Shown here: positions 1 through 11,200 of the stretch, in pieces
Position numbering within the stretch: the first letter of the stretch is position 1
How the letters are laid out: every line of letters begins with the position of its first letter
From: Gonapodya sp. JEL0774
Taxonomy: Eukaryota; Monoblepharomycota; Monoblepharidomycetes; Monoblepharidales; Gonapodyaceae
Assembly (NCBI GenBank): GCA_027604505.1
Contig: JADIIX010000076.1
Span: 2,166 to 66,165, forward strand
Reading direction: 5' to 3'
Length of the DNA: 64,000 nucleotides
The notes under the pieces: generated by a model
The model's database searches: none
Told to the model about the DNA's origin: nothing
The model's input: the letters and a program-made list of their open reading frames with translations, nothing else
Translations under genes and position numbers: made by a program

Positions 1-75
1 GCCGCGCCGCGGGCTGCGCGGCGCCCGGGCGGCCGGCGGGGCCGGGGGGGGGGGGGGCGGGGGGGGGGGCGTCTC
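1..75. repeat. GC-rich low-complexity edge with poly-G runs
   Basis: The first 75 bases are almost pure G and C and contain two long G runs (about 44-57 and 59-69) separated by a single C. Composition changes abruptly to ordinary sequence after that. No coding or RNA signal is visible. It may be a genuine G-tract or a poorly resolved assembly edge. Confidence 0.8.
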
Positions 76-1752
76 CTCGAATCCGCGAAGGCTCGAACCA
101 TTCGAATGACGTCGCTCGCTGTGTTGTTAGTACTGTGGATCGGTATCGTGGGCCGTAGGGTGCGGTGGGGCGTGTGAAAACACGTGTGGACCGCCGACAC
201 TACCGGTGAAGTGATTCACCCCCCGCCGCTCACCCGCCACCCGCCCCCGTCCGCTCCAGTTCGCGCTGGATCGGATTGAACGAATCGCGGGTATTATGAT
301 GCGAATTGTCTCACCCCACCAGTTTTTTAGATGTCTACGCACACCAATTCTCCAAGCCGCTCGTCTTCGGTTCCCGTATCAGGTCACTTATCTCCAAGTG
401 AATTAATATCAAATGGCCCACCTGCAAAGGTGGCGATTTACAGCGAGCCTTTGGACGTCACAGTTCACACCAATGCATTGAAAGAACGAGAACGCTGCCG
501 CACGATCAGATTTGGCACAGCCGCCAGAAGCATCTGGAGAACTTCGTTCTTGTACTTGAACTATGTAATGTCAGTAATGTATTGCGCACATCTGTATATG
601 AATATGTTCCAAGTGCTCTTCCCCAAGCTGTCAGACCAACTCTCCTTACATATCCAGCCCTTCCCCACTCCAAATAAACGTTTCCAAAATGATTGTTGGA
701 GTCTTACTCAACGATACCGGTTACTCTAGGACAACATCGCTGGTCCGCGACCTCCCTTCCCTGCCCCCTGCCCCTTCACTTCGCACACCCATTTCCACCT
801 CCCCCGACTTGGCAGCCCTGCATTGCAGAACACAAAACACAGTCAAGACACCTATCCCAGGTCCCACATTCCATGGTCTCACGTCCCCCCCCACTCTCCC
901 TGTTTTTTCTCCCCACCGTGGATCAGCCTGGTCTCGCGTCAGCCAAGTTCACTCAGCTACTCACACTCCCTGCTGCAACTACCATGCGCCCCAACATACT
1001 CCGCACGTTCCGTCCGCATAGTGTTGCATCCAGGCAAACAGCCTTCCGCCGCTACTTGTCCTTGTCCTTCCTTTAGGTCCGTGTCATGCGGTCCATAAGC
1101 CCTTTCCTTCCACTGGGTCAGTCCCTGACTCCTGACGCGACCACTCCCTGCCCCCCGTGCTCATACTTCCACCCTCCCCGCACAATACCACAGTATCGTG
1201 TCTGCATTCAATCGGTACAAACCCTCGCTTCCGCATTCCTTCCCTGTGTGATCCTGTTGCACGCTGTCCCATGCATCAGCGTGCTCATGGACCTGATATC
1301 AGCGGCTCTGCACACTCTGCACACCACCATCTACTTAAGAATTGAATTACACGCAGCGCTCAGTCCGCGTGCGCCCCGTCTCAAGAGTTTGAATGTTCAG
1401 GCTCCGTCCGCCATTTGGTAAATACACAACAAACCGTCCCAGTCTTACCAGCCTAGCTGCCTATTCTCAAGTAAATGGTCTCCTAAGGCCCAAAATCGCT
1501 AGCAGCCTTGATTAAAGACTATGATCAGCTCTCCGTGGGTTGGGCGGTAGGACGCTAGAGAAGGCGGGGAGCACGAAATCCTGGGAGTACGAAAAACACA
1601 AATTTCGCATTATGAGCATTCATGTGCAAATGGCTTTAGACTTGCGTCGAATGTAGATTGCTGACTGCAGTACGATCAACGAATATACCTGTCGCAGCCC
1701 TCGGCGAGCTCCCGTTGAGCCCGCTGACCTGCAAAACGTTTTGCACCCATCA
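76..1752. other. 1.7 kb without a supported gene; pyrimidine-rich
   Basis: Several short open frames occur here, for example an ATG frame of about 130 codons at 331-729. None shows a recognisable motif, and they overlap each other in different frames. The stretch from about 740 to 1250 is strongly C/T-rich on the plus strand, which keeps several frames open by composition alone. It probably holds the promoter and 5' leader of the RS-rich gene that starts at 1753. A small unrecognised gene cannot be excluded. Confidence 0.5.
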
Positions 1753-4700
1753 ATGGATCCCACCCACCCATTGCTGCCCGGAAACCACAGAAACCTTCCA
1801 TCTCCACCTGCAAGTCCGCTCGGAAAGTGGCCGTCTGGTGCTGGTGGGCCTGGGGCAGCCGCGCATTCCTCCGGCCCAACATGGAGCTCTTGGAACCACG
1901 ACGAGTTCCATCGCGGGGACTGGGCGGGAAGCGATGTGAGGCATTCAGTGGCTGCCGGAAGACCTGGCTCGGCGGCGCAGGACGCTATGTCGGCGGATGC
2001 GGGTGGTTGGGACCGGATGGCGCTGGCTGGGCAATCGTATTATCAAGGTCATCATGGGTACCAACACCAACAATGGCACAACGACTGTGACCACATGTCT
2101 ACTTCGATGATGGGCAACGTAGACAACGGTGTACCCCTTGCTCCTCCTAGGGTGAAAAACATTGACCACCGCGATCATGCGCAGCAATCTCACTGGAGCC
2201 ATGGTGTGACTTTGCCTTCTCCCAATTCCCATGGGCGCTACCTTGACCCACCATCCAGATTCTCGCCAAAGACCCACCCGCTGCCTCCCCCGCCTCCGAG
2301 AGAACACCTTCCGCCACCACCTGCAGCATCGACACCTCCGCCACCTCGGAGCAGGCCTCGCTCGCGGTCGCCCGCGAGGTCACGAAATGCCGTACCTCGT
2401 AGGGATGAGTCGTACCAACCGAACCCGTACAACTACCCGCATGTGTACCCCCCGGCACACCACCACTCTCACTGGGGAGAAGAGCAGGAGGAGTCGTACC
2501 GGCCTCTGCGACAAACCTCTCCATACTGGCCCGGTGATCCTCGGACCTACCCTCCTTCGTACACACTCCCACTTCTGGAACCTCTCTGGGACGCCTACCA
2601 GTACGATCCCGCCCAAGCCACGTCGGTCGCGCCCTCCGCGCCAAACGAGCCACTCGATCTTGGTGATCGCACGTGGAGACCCCGCGGACAACCGCCAAGT
2701 CTCCCGTCTGATCAATCCACGTCGAGGCCACGGGAAGACACCCGCCAGTCCCATCCGGCCCAACTCACTCCAACCGCGCGGCACGTGTCAATCTCAGCAA
2801 GTGCGCAATCCCTCTCAACCGCACCATCCGCACCACCCGCGCAATCCGTGTCAACCGCACCACCTGCGCCACCTGCGGAATCCATGTCAAGCGCACCACT
2901 TGCCCCTCCCTTGCGAACCGCACCAACAAAACCAGCCGTGCGAACTGTATCAATCAAACCATTCGTGCGAACCGCACTAACTGAGGCACCCGGGCCAGCC
3001 ACACAAACCGCGTCATCCGTGTCAACCGCACCACCGCCGCCTCTCGCGCAATCAGGGTCAACCGCACCACCCGCGCCACCAATGCGAACCGCACCAAACA
3101 AGCCAACCCTGCGAACTGTGACAATCGAGCCACTCGTGCGACCCGCAACAACCGAGCCAGGCGGGCCAGACACAGCAAGCGCCTCATCCTTGTCAACCCT
3201 ACCACCCCCCCCACCCGTGCCTCCCACGCCAACCGCAACAACTGCAATTACTGCACCCATCGCGTCGACCGCCACAACTACGCCGATGGTGTCAACCTCG
3301 CCAACCTCCTCACTGTATCCCGCTGATCGCTCCTGGAGGCCCGCGGGACAACCGGCACATCCTCCGTCGAATCGATCCAGTTCGAAATCGAGACCGCGGG
3401 GAGTGGAACGACCTCGCTCGCGGTCCCGCGCCATGCCTCCTGTCAGACCCCGCTCACGATCCCGCGTCAGGTCTCCTGTCAGACGCCGCTCGCGGTCGCC
3501 CGCCAGGTCTCCTGTCAGACGCCGCTCGCGGTCGCCCGCCAGGTCTCCTGTCAGACCCCGCGCCAGATCTCCTCCCAGATCGCGCCCTTGGTCCATCACC
3601 ACCTCTCCTGTGAGGTCTCCTGGCGGGCCACGCGTCCGATCCCGCGCCAGATCCCGCTCCAGATCCCCTCCCAAGCCGCGCCACTGGTCAATCACGACCT
3701 CCCCTGTCAGGTCCCGCGCCAGGTCTCGCGCGCGCTCCCGTGCCCCATCACGCTGGAGACCCCGTTCGAGGTCCAGGTCTAGAGAATGGGAATGGGATTG
3801 GGCTCGCGATCGTTCACGGGTCCGAGGTGGCTCCCCGCGGCGATCGCCAGGTCCCGCCCGCCGCGAGAACTCCTTGCCCCAGCCCGCAGCGAGAGGGGTC
3901 GAAAGAACGAGAGAAAGGTCGCTTGATAATGACAGGGGGAGTCCCAAGGAGCGTAGACTGTTGTCGCCAGAGAAGTTGAAGCTCCCACCCGCTGTGCCCA
4001 ACTCGCCGCTGCGTGAGGATGACCGCGACCGTCAAGCCATCAAAACGTCGTCGTCGTCTGGTACCGCGTTTTTACCACCATCTGGTGAGAATGCAAGGCT
4101 CCGGGCAGATGGAGAGCCAAGTGCGGTCGAAGGAGTTGATCTGGCTATGGAGGACTCACAAGGTAAATTGGACTCGGCCGGAGCTGATGGAACACAGGAC
4201 AATCTCCATCATGTGGTCGTTGCGCCACCGGAAGCATCTCAACAAGACAATCATTCTTCATTGTTATCACCTCCTACAGCACCGCCACCCGCTACAGCAC
4301 AGGAGGACATGTCACCCGTAAATTTTGCGACCTCCTGCACATCATCATCACCGGCACAACCAGCGCAACCGTTACGGCCTCCTACAACTCCGACTATTTC
4401 TGAACCTGTACCTGCAGTTGCACAAACTGTTGAGCAAGTAACATCTCTTCAACCACCAAGCAAAACATCGAGCCTCACCATACCTGACGGAGTACCCGAT
4501 TCGACACCTTCCTCCCGCCCTCTTTCACCGCTCGGTCGGCTCATCGGTGGCGCCCGCCCACGGAGACGGTGGGAGCGTGAGGCCGCGTCAACCTCCGACG
4601 GGGTTTCTCATTCGACGGGTGACCTCACGCGGTCCCCAGCCGCGGCACTCTCCCAACTCATCGCCAATTCAACGGCATCTGCATCGTCACCCTCAGTTGG

Positions 4701-5970
4701 CTCTGCCATGACGGTGACTTCGGTTGCTACTGTGCCCTCCACGACTGTGTCCGGACAGGTCACGCCGGTGCGGTCCCATCCAGTGACAGCGGAGCCTGTC
4801 CTTGTATCAGCACCCATCGCAACCCAATTATTCGCGGGCAACGTCAAATCCCCCGTCGTCGCGCGGGGGCATGACGCAGTCAGGGAGCATGACGTTGTCG
4901 ATTTACCGGCCCCGCGTCTAGAAGGTCTCGCACCTGCTGAAACAACACCCGTGGCGCCTACTTCTACTGCAATCGAGCCCATTCGCGTCGAAGCAACTCC
5001 CGCCACGCAGACCCATGCTGGTCAGGCGACCCGCTTTCCAACCCAAGTCGTTACACCCATCGCCACGACACCTTTTGCAGTCACGAACCCCATTAGCTCT
5101 CAAGCAACTCCCGTCAACCAGGCTCCTGTTGCATCGATCCTTAATCCTCTTCTGACAACTCCCATCTCCCTGACTCCATCCACGCAGGTGGATTCCACCA
5201 CCCCGAACACACTCACCGTACCGTTACCGCTTGCTCCGATCGGACCTCCCACGGGGCTTTCGGAGTTGTCTTCTTCGCTCGTTTCACAATTCTCTATCAC
5301 GGGTGGTGTGGCTCCCGATACCTCAATGGAGATTGCATGGTTGAGGAGACCAAATGCCGCAGGGGAGATGGTGTATGTGCCGGTGCCGTACAATGCGCAG
5401 GCGATGGTGTTGGGAATGGGGTTGGGAATGGGGATGGGAATGGGGATGGGAGGGATTGGAGGGGCAGGGGCGATAGCAGGATTAGGAGGGGCGGGGACGA
5501 TGGGAGAGTTGGGAGGGACGGGAATGCAAATGCCTGGAGGTCAGCCGTTTCCATATGTTGGAGGGGTCAATGGGATGCCCATGGGCGCAATGCCAATGCG
5601 GGGGATGCAGATGGGCTCTATGCCCATCGGAGGGATGCCGTTGGGGACTACGCCCTTGAATGGCATGGCCGGGAGTGGGATGACAACTAGCGGGCCGATC
5701 AGCGGGATGCCAATCGGTGGCATGCAAATAGGCGTGCCTGGGAGTGGGATGCCGTTGGGTGGGATGCCTGGTGCGGCACATGGAAGCTACGGGATACAGG
5801 GAATTCCGCACCCGAGCCAAATGCAGATGCATGTCGCTCCACAATACGGCCAAGCCGGGACTGGTGGGTGGCACTTTAGTGGGGTACCAGCCCCCGCGCA
5901 ACCGGCAGTGTTACCTGACCCTAATGGATTGAGAGGAGTTGGAAACGCTGGCAATGCGACTTCTGGTTGA
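1753..5970 (+). CDS. large disordered RS-/Pro-/Met-Gly-rich protein, function unknown
   Basis: One uninterrupted frame of about 1405 residues. The first ATG is at 1753; the frame is open a little further upstream but only from a TTG. No globular domain is visible. The order of segments is: a Gly/His/Ser-rich start; a Pro-rich region with poly-proline runs; two copies of a 57-residue Ala/Pro/Thr-rich unit (nt 2911 onward); an arginine-serine block (about nt 3400-3790) of RSRSP/SPVR repeats like the RS domains of splicing factors, including a perfect 36-bp tandem copy; a long Ser/Thr/Pro-rich stretch; and a Gly/Met-rich tail of MGMG and GMP-type repeats (nt 5400-5800). RS domains are typical of nuclear proteins of splicing or mRNA metabolism and are substrates of SR kinases, but no RRM is seen, so a nuclear RNA-related role is inference only. 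The lack of introns contrasts with its neighbours. Confidence 0.75.
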   Translation: MDPTHPLLPGNHRNLPSPPASPLGKWPSGAGGPGAAAHSSGPTWSSWNHDEFHRGDWAGSDVRHSVAAGRPGSAAQDAMSADAGGWDRMALAGQSYYQGHHGYQHQQWHNDCDHMSTSMMGNVDNGVPLAPPRVKNIDHRDHAQQSHWSHGVTLPSPNSHGRYLDPPSRFSPKTHPLPPPPPREHLPPPPAASTPPPPRSRPRSRSPARSRNAVPRRDESYQPNPYNYPHVYPPAHHHSHWGEEQEESYRPLRQTSPYWPGDPRTYPPSYTLPLLEPLWDAYQYDPAQATSVAPSAPNEPLDLGDRTWRPRGQPPSLPSDQSTSRPREDTRQSHPAQLTPTARHVSISASAQSLSTAPSAPPAQSVSTAPPAPPAESMSSAPLAPPLRTAPTKPAVRTVSIKPFVRTALTEAPGPATQTASSVSTAPPPPLAQSGSTAPPAPPMRTAPNKPTLRTVTIEPLVRPATTEPGGPDTASASSLSTLPPPPPVPPTPTATTAITAPIASTATTTPMVSTSPTSSLYPADRSWRPAGQPAHPPSNRSSSKSRPRGVERPRSRSRAMPPVRPRSRSRVRSPVRRRSRSPARSPVRRRSRSPARSPVRPRARSPPRSRPWSITTSPVRSPGGPRVRSRARSRSRSPPKPRHWSITTSPVRSRARSRARSRAPSRWRPRSRSRSREWEWDWARDRSRVRGGSPRRSPGPARRENSLPQPAARGVERTRERSLDNDRGSPKERRLLSPEKLKLPPAVPNSPLREDDRDRQAIKTSSSSGTAFLPPSGENARLRADGEPSAVEGVDLAMEDSQGKLDSAGADGTQDNLHHVVVAPPEASQQDNHSSLLSPPTAPPPATAQEDMSPVNFATSCTSSSPAQPAQPLRPPTTPTISEPVPAVAQTVEQVTSLQPPSKTSSLTIPDGVPDSTPSSRPLSPLGRLIGGARPRRRWEREAASTSDGVSHSTGDLTRSPAAALSQLIANSTASASSPSVGSAMTVTSVATVPSTTVSGQVTPVRSHPVTAEPVLVSAPIATQLFAGNVKSPVVARGHDAVREHDVVDLPAPRLEGLAPAETTPVAPTSTAIEPIRVEATPATQTHAGQATRFPTQVVTPIATTPFAVTNPISSQATPVNQAPVASILNPLLTTPISLTPSTQVDSTTPNTLTVPLPLAPIGPPTGLSELSSSLVSQFSITGGVAPDTSMEIAWLRRPNAAGEMVYVPVPYNAQAMVLGMGLGMGMGMGMGGIGGAGAIAGLGGAGTMGELGGTGMQMPGGQPFPYVGGVNGMPMGAMPMRGMQMGSMPIGGMPLGTTPLNGMAGSGMTTSGPISGMPIGGMQIGVPGSGMPLGGMPGAAHGSYGIQGIPHPSQMQMHVAPQYGQAGTGGWHFSGVPAPAQPAVLPDPNGLRGVGNAGNATSG
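2911..3252 (+). repeat. two diverged 171-bp tandem units inside the RS-rich gene
   Basis: The unit beginning at 2911 (protein start LRTAP-KP--RTVSI) recurs at 3082 (MRTAP-KP--RTVTI) in the same frame. Both copies carry RT, KP and a PPPP-containing tail in the same order. The spacing of 171 bp equals 57 codons, so this is an in-frame internal duplication in a disordered Pro/Ala/Thr region. Confidence 0.7.
3481..3552 (+). repeat. perfect 36-bp tandem duplication in the RS domain
   Basis: Bases 3481-3516 and 3517-3552 are identical, encoding a 12-residue arginine-serine-proline unit twice. Diverged relatives of the unit flank both sides (about 3430-3480 and 3553-3760). An exact in-frame copy suggests recent slippage or unequal exchange. 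Confidence 0.9.
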
Positions 5971-6164
5971 TATGGCGAGGAAGGAGAAGTCTCCACATCA
6001 TCGGACTCAATTGCAATTTTTTTTTTTTTTAAAATGGCATATAATTAGCATACTACCATCATATAGAAGTTTTGAAGCACGAATACATTGTCGTTTTGCC
6101 AACTTCTGCGTAGTCTAGTCTGCACGAAGGTGATTGATTGCGAGGGCACATCGTCCTCATCGAA

Positions 6165-6318
6165 ATTAATTGATTCGAGCTCATGGCCGGACATTCGTCC
6201 TCATCTTCGACAATTTCAGCTTGGAATCTTCATCTTGCAACCCTGAAAGACGAGTTTCCCGGCAGGACTCGTGAAATCGATGCTCTAGCAAGTCTCCTCG
6301 TCGGCTCGCCTTCGTCAC
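6165..6318 (+). repeat. source copy of a segmental duplication (ORC5 5' end)
   Basis: This stretch covers 18 bp before the ORC5 start codon and the first 45 or so codons. It is matched without gaps by 26408-26561, about 20.2 kb downstream, where it forms the 5' end of another gene. Long stretches are identical, including the leader bases and a block over codons for [14 protein letters not shown]. Confidence 0.9.
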
Positions 6319-8189
6319 CCCAAATCCCGACTTCTATCAACCAAAGGCATCCTCCCGGGAGCTCTTCCGCTGTATTGTCCACCGATGTGCCTTGCGAATT
6401 TATTTCAATATCCTCGGTCCCTTCCCTACTCGTCTACGGTGATCCGGCAACTGGAAAAACTTCTCTTGTAAATGCGTTCCTTCGCCCGTTCGCGCGCAAC
6501 GGTCTTGCTGCATTTGCGAATTGCTTAGAATGCCAGACTCCTAGGCTGCTTTTGGAACACCTGGCAGATCAGCTGGCGTCGGCCGGTGAACGGAAGATTG
6601 GACACTCTCCTGTTCAAAATATAGCCGGCCCCAACCCCGACAGGGGGTACGCTCGGCCGTTTAGATGTGACTCGATGGTGGACTTTATGAACAAGCTGAG
6701 AGAGATGGACGACACCATTCCTCGCTCGATTTCTGCGGTGCCTCCCCTTCGCACCACCCGATTCCTCGTTTTGGACCGTGCGGAACGTCTCAGGGACGGT
6801 GATCCTCAGCTTTTCAATCAAGTCATGAGGATATACGAATCTGTACGTGCTGTTTGGAGGATGTATGGGGAAAGTGGTGGACATTCTAGTTGCTAAGCTC
6901 GTGACGTCGACACAATCCAGACCCTTCACCCCAACATGGCGACTGTCCCAATCCTGATCAGCACATCACCACCTACAACATTCATCAATCCTCTATTCCC
7001 ACCTCTACCTCAAGTATTGCACTTTCCACCTTATCCCCCCGCTGCTCTTGTTGCCATCCTTCGCCGTCGTCGACCACCTGTCGAACCCCATTTGGTTCAA
7101 GTTTATGACGGCTTTTCAGCACTTTTTGTAGACATGGTGGCTAGCTCCACAAGAAATCTGGTTGAAGTGGCACACGTAGCAAACGTCGTGTGGAGGAAAT
7201 ATGTCGAGCCTGTACAAGAAGGCCGAAGTAAGTTGAAAAATTTTCAACCCTTCGGGCACCCGAAAACGACAACCCTGCTCGTGCATAAATGCACCTCAGA
7301 GTTGAATGCTCCCGTGTGAAGTGCGGCCGCTCAACTTACATTCTAGCGTCTGGTTCACCGTTATCGTTTTCATCTCCATCATTCTGGAAAAGTTCGCGCC
7401 ACCGACAGCGTCAAGCTCTATCGTAATATTCGGCCTTACATCAAGGAAGTACTCGACAAACTGTACCTGCGCGAGGTCTCCGGGGTGGATTGGAGGGTCG
7501 GAAACCAAGCACCCCAACTAGCGACAACAATGGTGCCACAGCCACTTCGACCAGGTACGCCATGATGATTTATAAATTACACGTAGAATCTCGATCTCAA
7601 AGAGCACTCTATTTAATACAGCTCCCGATCCTTCACTTCCCAAATATTCCAAGTTTCTGATCTTGGCGTCGTTCTTGGCGAGTTACAACCCTCAGAAACA
7701 TGATCGAAAGCTTTTCTCAAAAGAGGGTGAGGGGCGAAAGGGAAAGAAGGGGAAGAGGGGACTTCAAATCAAGGAAACGAGGGGCAAGGTAGTTTTGGAA
7801 TTATCGGGCGTTGGTCAAAACAAACGTTTCACACAATCGTTTTTAGTTGCGGCAGCAACTTCTGGGTCCGAAAGCGTTCCCACTTGAGCGCATGACCGCC
7901 ATCTTCTTCAGTATTCTTGATGACTCGATTGAGGATACTGTAGACATAAACACTCAGGTAGGACTCCTCATTGAACATTTTGGTGCAGCGAATCGAGAGG
8001 GACTCAAGTATACTATTATCGAAGATCGTCACCCTTTTCTCTCTTCGCCTTCTGCAACGCGTAACATCAGCCAATTCGGATCGTTTGGACGGTATTCGTT
8101 GTCGATGTACTGCATCTTTTGATTACGCCATGAGATTATCAAGGGAAGTTAAATTTGACCTGGCAAAGTACTTGGTAGACTTCTCTTAG
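6183..8189 (+). CDS. ORC5: origin recognition complex subunit 5
   Basis: ORC5 is an AAA+ subunit of the six-protein complex that binds replication origins in the nucleus and helps load MCM helicase. Six exons are proposed: 6183-6842, 6921-7227, 7393-7554, 7622-7788, 7847-7957 and 8025-8189, closing to 523 codons plus stop, close to the usual ORC-subunit size. N-terminally there is FPGR followed by Walker A GDPATGKT near residue 86 and a Walker B-like FLVLDRAERL near 195, as in ORC5 of animals. The C-terminal family signatures are also present: FLASYNPQKHDRKLF, LLGPKAFPLERMTAI and VKFDLAKYLVDF just before the stop. Two acceptors (before 7393 and 8025) end in AAG without a clear pyrimidine tract and are the least certain. 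The stop lies 60 bp from the stop of the convergent HEAT-repeat gene. The first exon has been copied to 26.4 kb. Confidence 0.95.
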
Positions 8190-8249
8190 AATTCAATATA
8201 TCTGCAATCTGTTCTGTACAATGTACATATCTATCTATATACACAAAGA

Positions 8250-11200
8250 TCATCGTTTTTGCTTGAACGGGAACTTGAGCAATACCTGAAGTCGTTCTTT
8301 GTCCAAATACTCTCTGTCAGCTATAAGTGAAGACACTTCCTGAATTAAGTTGGGGGCTAAAAATGTCAAATGCATAATTCAGTTCACAGAAGCTTTCAAT
8401 GACCGCGCGACGTACGGCTACTCACTACGACTTTCACAGACGGTAGACTGAGTTCCTTGCGAAGGTGCGTTGCTGTTATCTTTTGATAGCTTCCACGCAT
8501 CAAGGACCTCCGGTAATCCGAGCCGACCAAGCTCATCCACTGCATCAATAGCGGTTGCTCGTACCTCCGAGTCCGGATCACGCCAGAGCTTCACCAGAAG
8601 CGTGAGGCATCGCAAGCGGAGGCTGGAAGAAGGTGTGTATGGTACAAAGCGGGAGAGGAGAAATACCAGATCGGATTTCTGTTATGCGAGGTTCAGCTTC
8701 TCAACGAATGACGAGTACCACATTAACAACCAACAAACCTTCCTGAACAGCTCTGAGTCCTCTCGCTCAAATATATTAACGATGTCATCAAGCTTATTGT
8801 TCACTGCTTTGAGGAGCAAAGCATGGCTGCCAAACTTGCTCTCAATCAATTGATTCTTCACGATCATCGAGATCGAATCACAAGCTGAGGCTCGCACTCC
8901 TCGATGGGGATCATCTAACAGCGACGTTAAAAAGCCGAAGCCTGCAGTCAGATCTTGATCGGAAAGACCTAGGAGCAGGGCCAGAGGAAAAAAGTCAGCC
9001 CAGTTGTGTCATTGGTCTGGATATCCCTAGCCGAAACACACGAGTAGAGAGTGAATAAAAAAGACCAAATCCCAAGCACGCTTGTAGTGCAGCGGTGGTA
9101 AGACGGCGGAGGTACTCGGACTTCGGGAATGCACGTGTCACTGAAACAAATGCGAGTAAACAAATATGACACACACTTTTACATCGATGATGCCGTTCAT
9201 TTCATTTCTTTTGGATTCCAGAGCGACAAATTTTTCCGTCTTTCCCGACTTGATAATCTCGGTTGTCGCCTCCTCTGACAGCTGCCGAAACCCTTCGAGC
9301 GCAGTATACCTTGAAGATCAGTAGTGATCAACCATGTAAATTATGTATCAACCAACTGACTGCTCGATATAACCCACTGTTGTTCGGATACAATAGACTC
9401 CTCTACGTGGAGATTGAAGAACGAGAAGGAGTTTTCCAGGGCAGCGTACAATTCTTCACGAACATCATGCGCCCTTCACACATCGACAAGGTAACGTTTG
9501 CAAGCGCAGAGATTGTATAGAGCATGAGTCTGCTCACTTGGCTACGCAAACTTGAATAAACTCCTGCAATTGGGTAACATAGATGGGCACTTTTTCCGAA
9601 ACCCCTTGGATATCAATGCAATTGTCAATCAGGCAATCCCCGCAAAGGAAGAGTTTCGTGCACACCATCCATCACAAACAACAAATTGGAGAGCATTTGA
9701 AGTTGGCGCACAACCCAATCTAGTTGGGTGTTGAGAATGTCCTCGTTCTGGACATCTATTTCGTCGAAGTCTCTCGTAACTATTTTTGCAGAGACACAGT
9801 GATGGGCAAACGTAATCGGCTGTCTTGGGTCAAAATTACATCCGCCAGGACTCACAATTGACGATTTCCTGCAGCATGGTATCGGCAATGTCGACCGCTA
9901 CACTTGTGTATTTTTTGACGCATTCAGCAACCAGCACGGTAACGTTCATACCATACAGCTGCCCAGGGCGGACAGATAAGACACCAAGACAACGCCCTCA
10001 AAATAGCTCCAGACTACTCACTGATTCTCGAGCCTTGACCACATCAGGACGAAGCTCTTCGACGTTCGAAACCTTTTCCTCGATAACTTGAAGCACAGGC
10101 GTCATTGTCTTCGTCGTATGAGTTTGAAATTGTGACTCTGACAGCCCAAACAACTTGGTGAACTTTCGACGTCGATCCGAAGAGTAGTACTGAACATTCA
10201 GAGGGTCACTATCATTCAGTGGTACCACAATTGTCTTGTAACAAAGGGTCGATGAGTTCGTATTCTGTGTATTAAAGAATGTTTGAATCTCACAGCGTCC
10301 TCCACCGTTCCGGAAGAGTGTAGCATCATGGTAGAGGGAAACCGAGCAATACTTGAGGCCCCCTGAAGAAATTCGTATGTGCCAGCTGGGGATTGCTGTG
10401 ATGTCTTGGCATTACTCACTTTCGACTGTCTCTGGGTGTCCTCCAACAAAAAGTCCATTAGTCCTTCTTCGACAACGAGATCCTTGGCCTTGGTTTGTAT
10501 CTGTAGATTGATTTGTCCAATACATGTTCGGTGAATTTTCGTCGCAGTCAGACGAAAAAACACTTGGACTTGCCATAGGATCGTTGTCGGACATGAACAT
10601 CAATGCAAACCACATTGCCTCCTCTGGGTTCAAATACTTAACAAATAACCTGTAAGTGTTGATAGATCGCATTCGAGTAGCTTCTGAGCGAGCTTTCGTA
10701 TCCTCACAATAACTTCGAGTCAGCGTTTTGGCTAATCCCGGCCGCGCAAGGCGACTATCTGTCAATGTTGTACTCACTCTCTTCGCATTTGTGAGAAGTA
10801 TTTTAAAAACACTGTGCTTGGCACCTTGCCGCGACATGACTCTTCCCAAACAAGCGAAAACTTTCTTCCTGGTATCTTCATCATCTGTTTGCTCAACAAA
10901 CGTTTGCACAGAATCAAGCGTGCGGGCAAGGTCTTCCGGACCCGCCAATGATGAAGCTTCTGCTGCCAAGTAAACTGCATATCTCCGTTTTCGTTGCGAA
11001 TATCGTCCGCTCACAACCACATGATTGCAGCGAGTGGCTATTTCCTTCGCCTTAATGGGGTAGACTTCACGAAGTATATCGAAGGTGTAAAACAGCGCGA
11101 CAATTTCTCCTTCGCTGGGCACTGTTGCACTTGTAAGTCTCACAACAATCTGCTTGAATAATCCCGGGGAATATTCTATTTGCATAAAATTGGGTAAGTG

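Noticed and set aside
331-729. Open frame of 132 codons as a possible gene
   Set aside because: No motif, low-support start, overlaps other random frames in compositionally biased sequence; no splice partner found.
2712-4001. Minus-strand open frame of 429 codons opposite the RS-rich gene
   Set aside because: It is the mirror of the RS/Pro-rich coding strand (Arg/Asp/Gly repeats) and is kept open by that composition.
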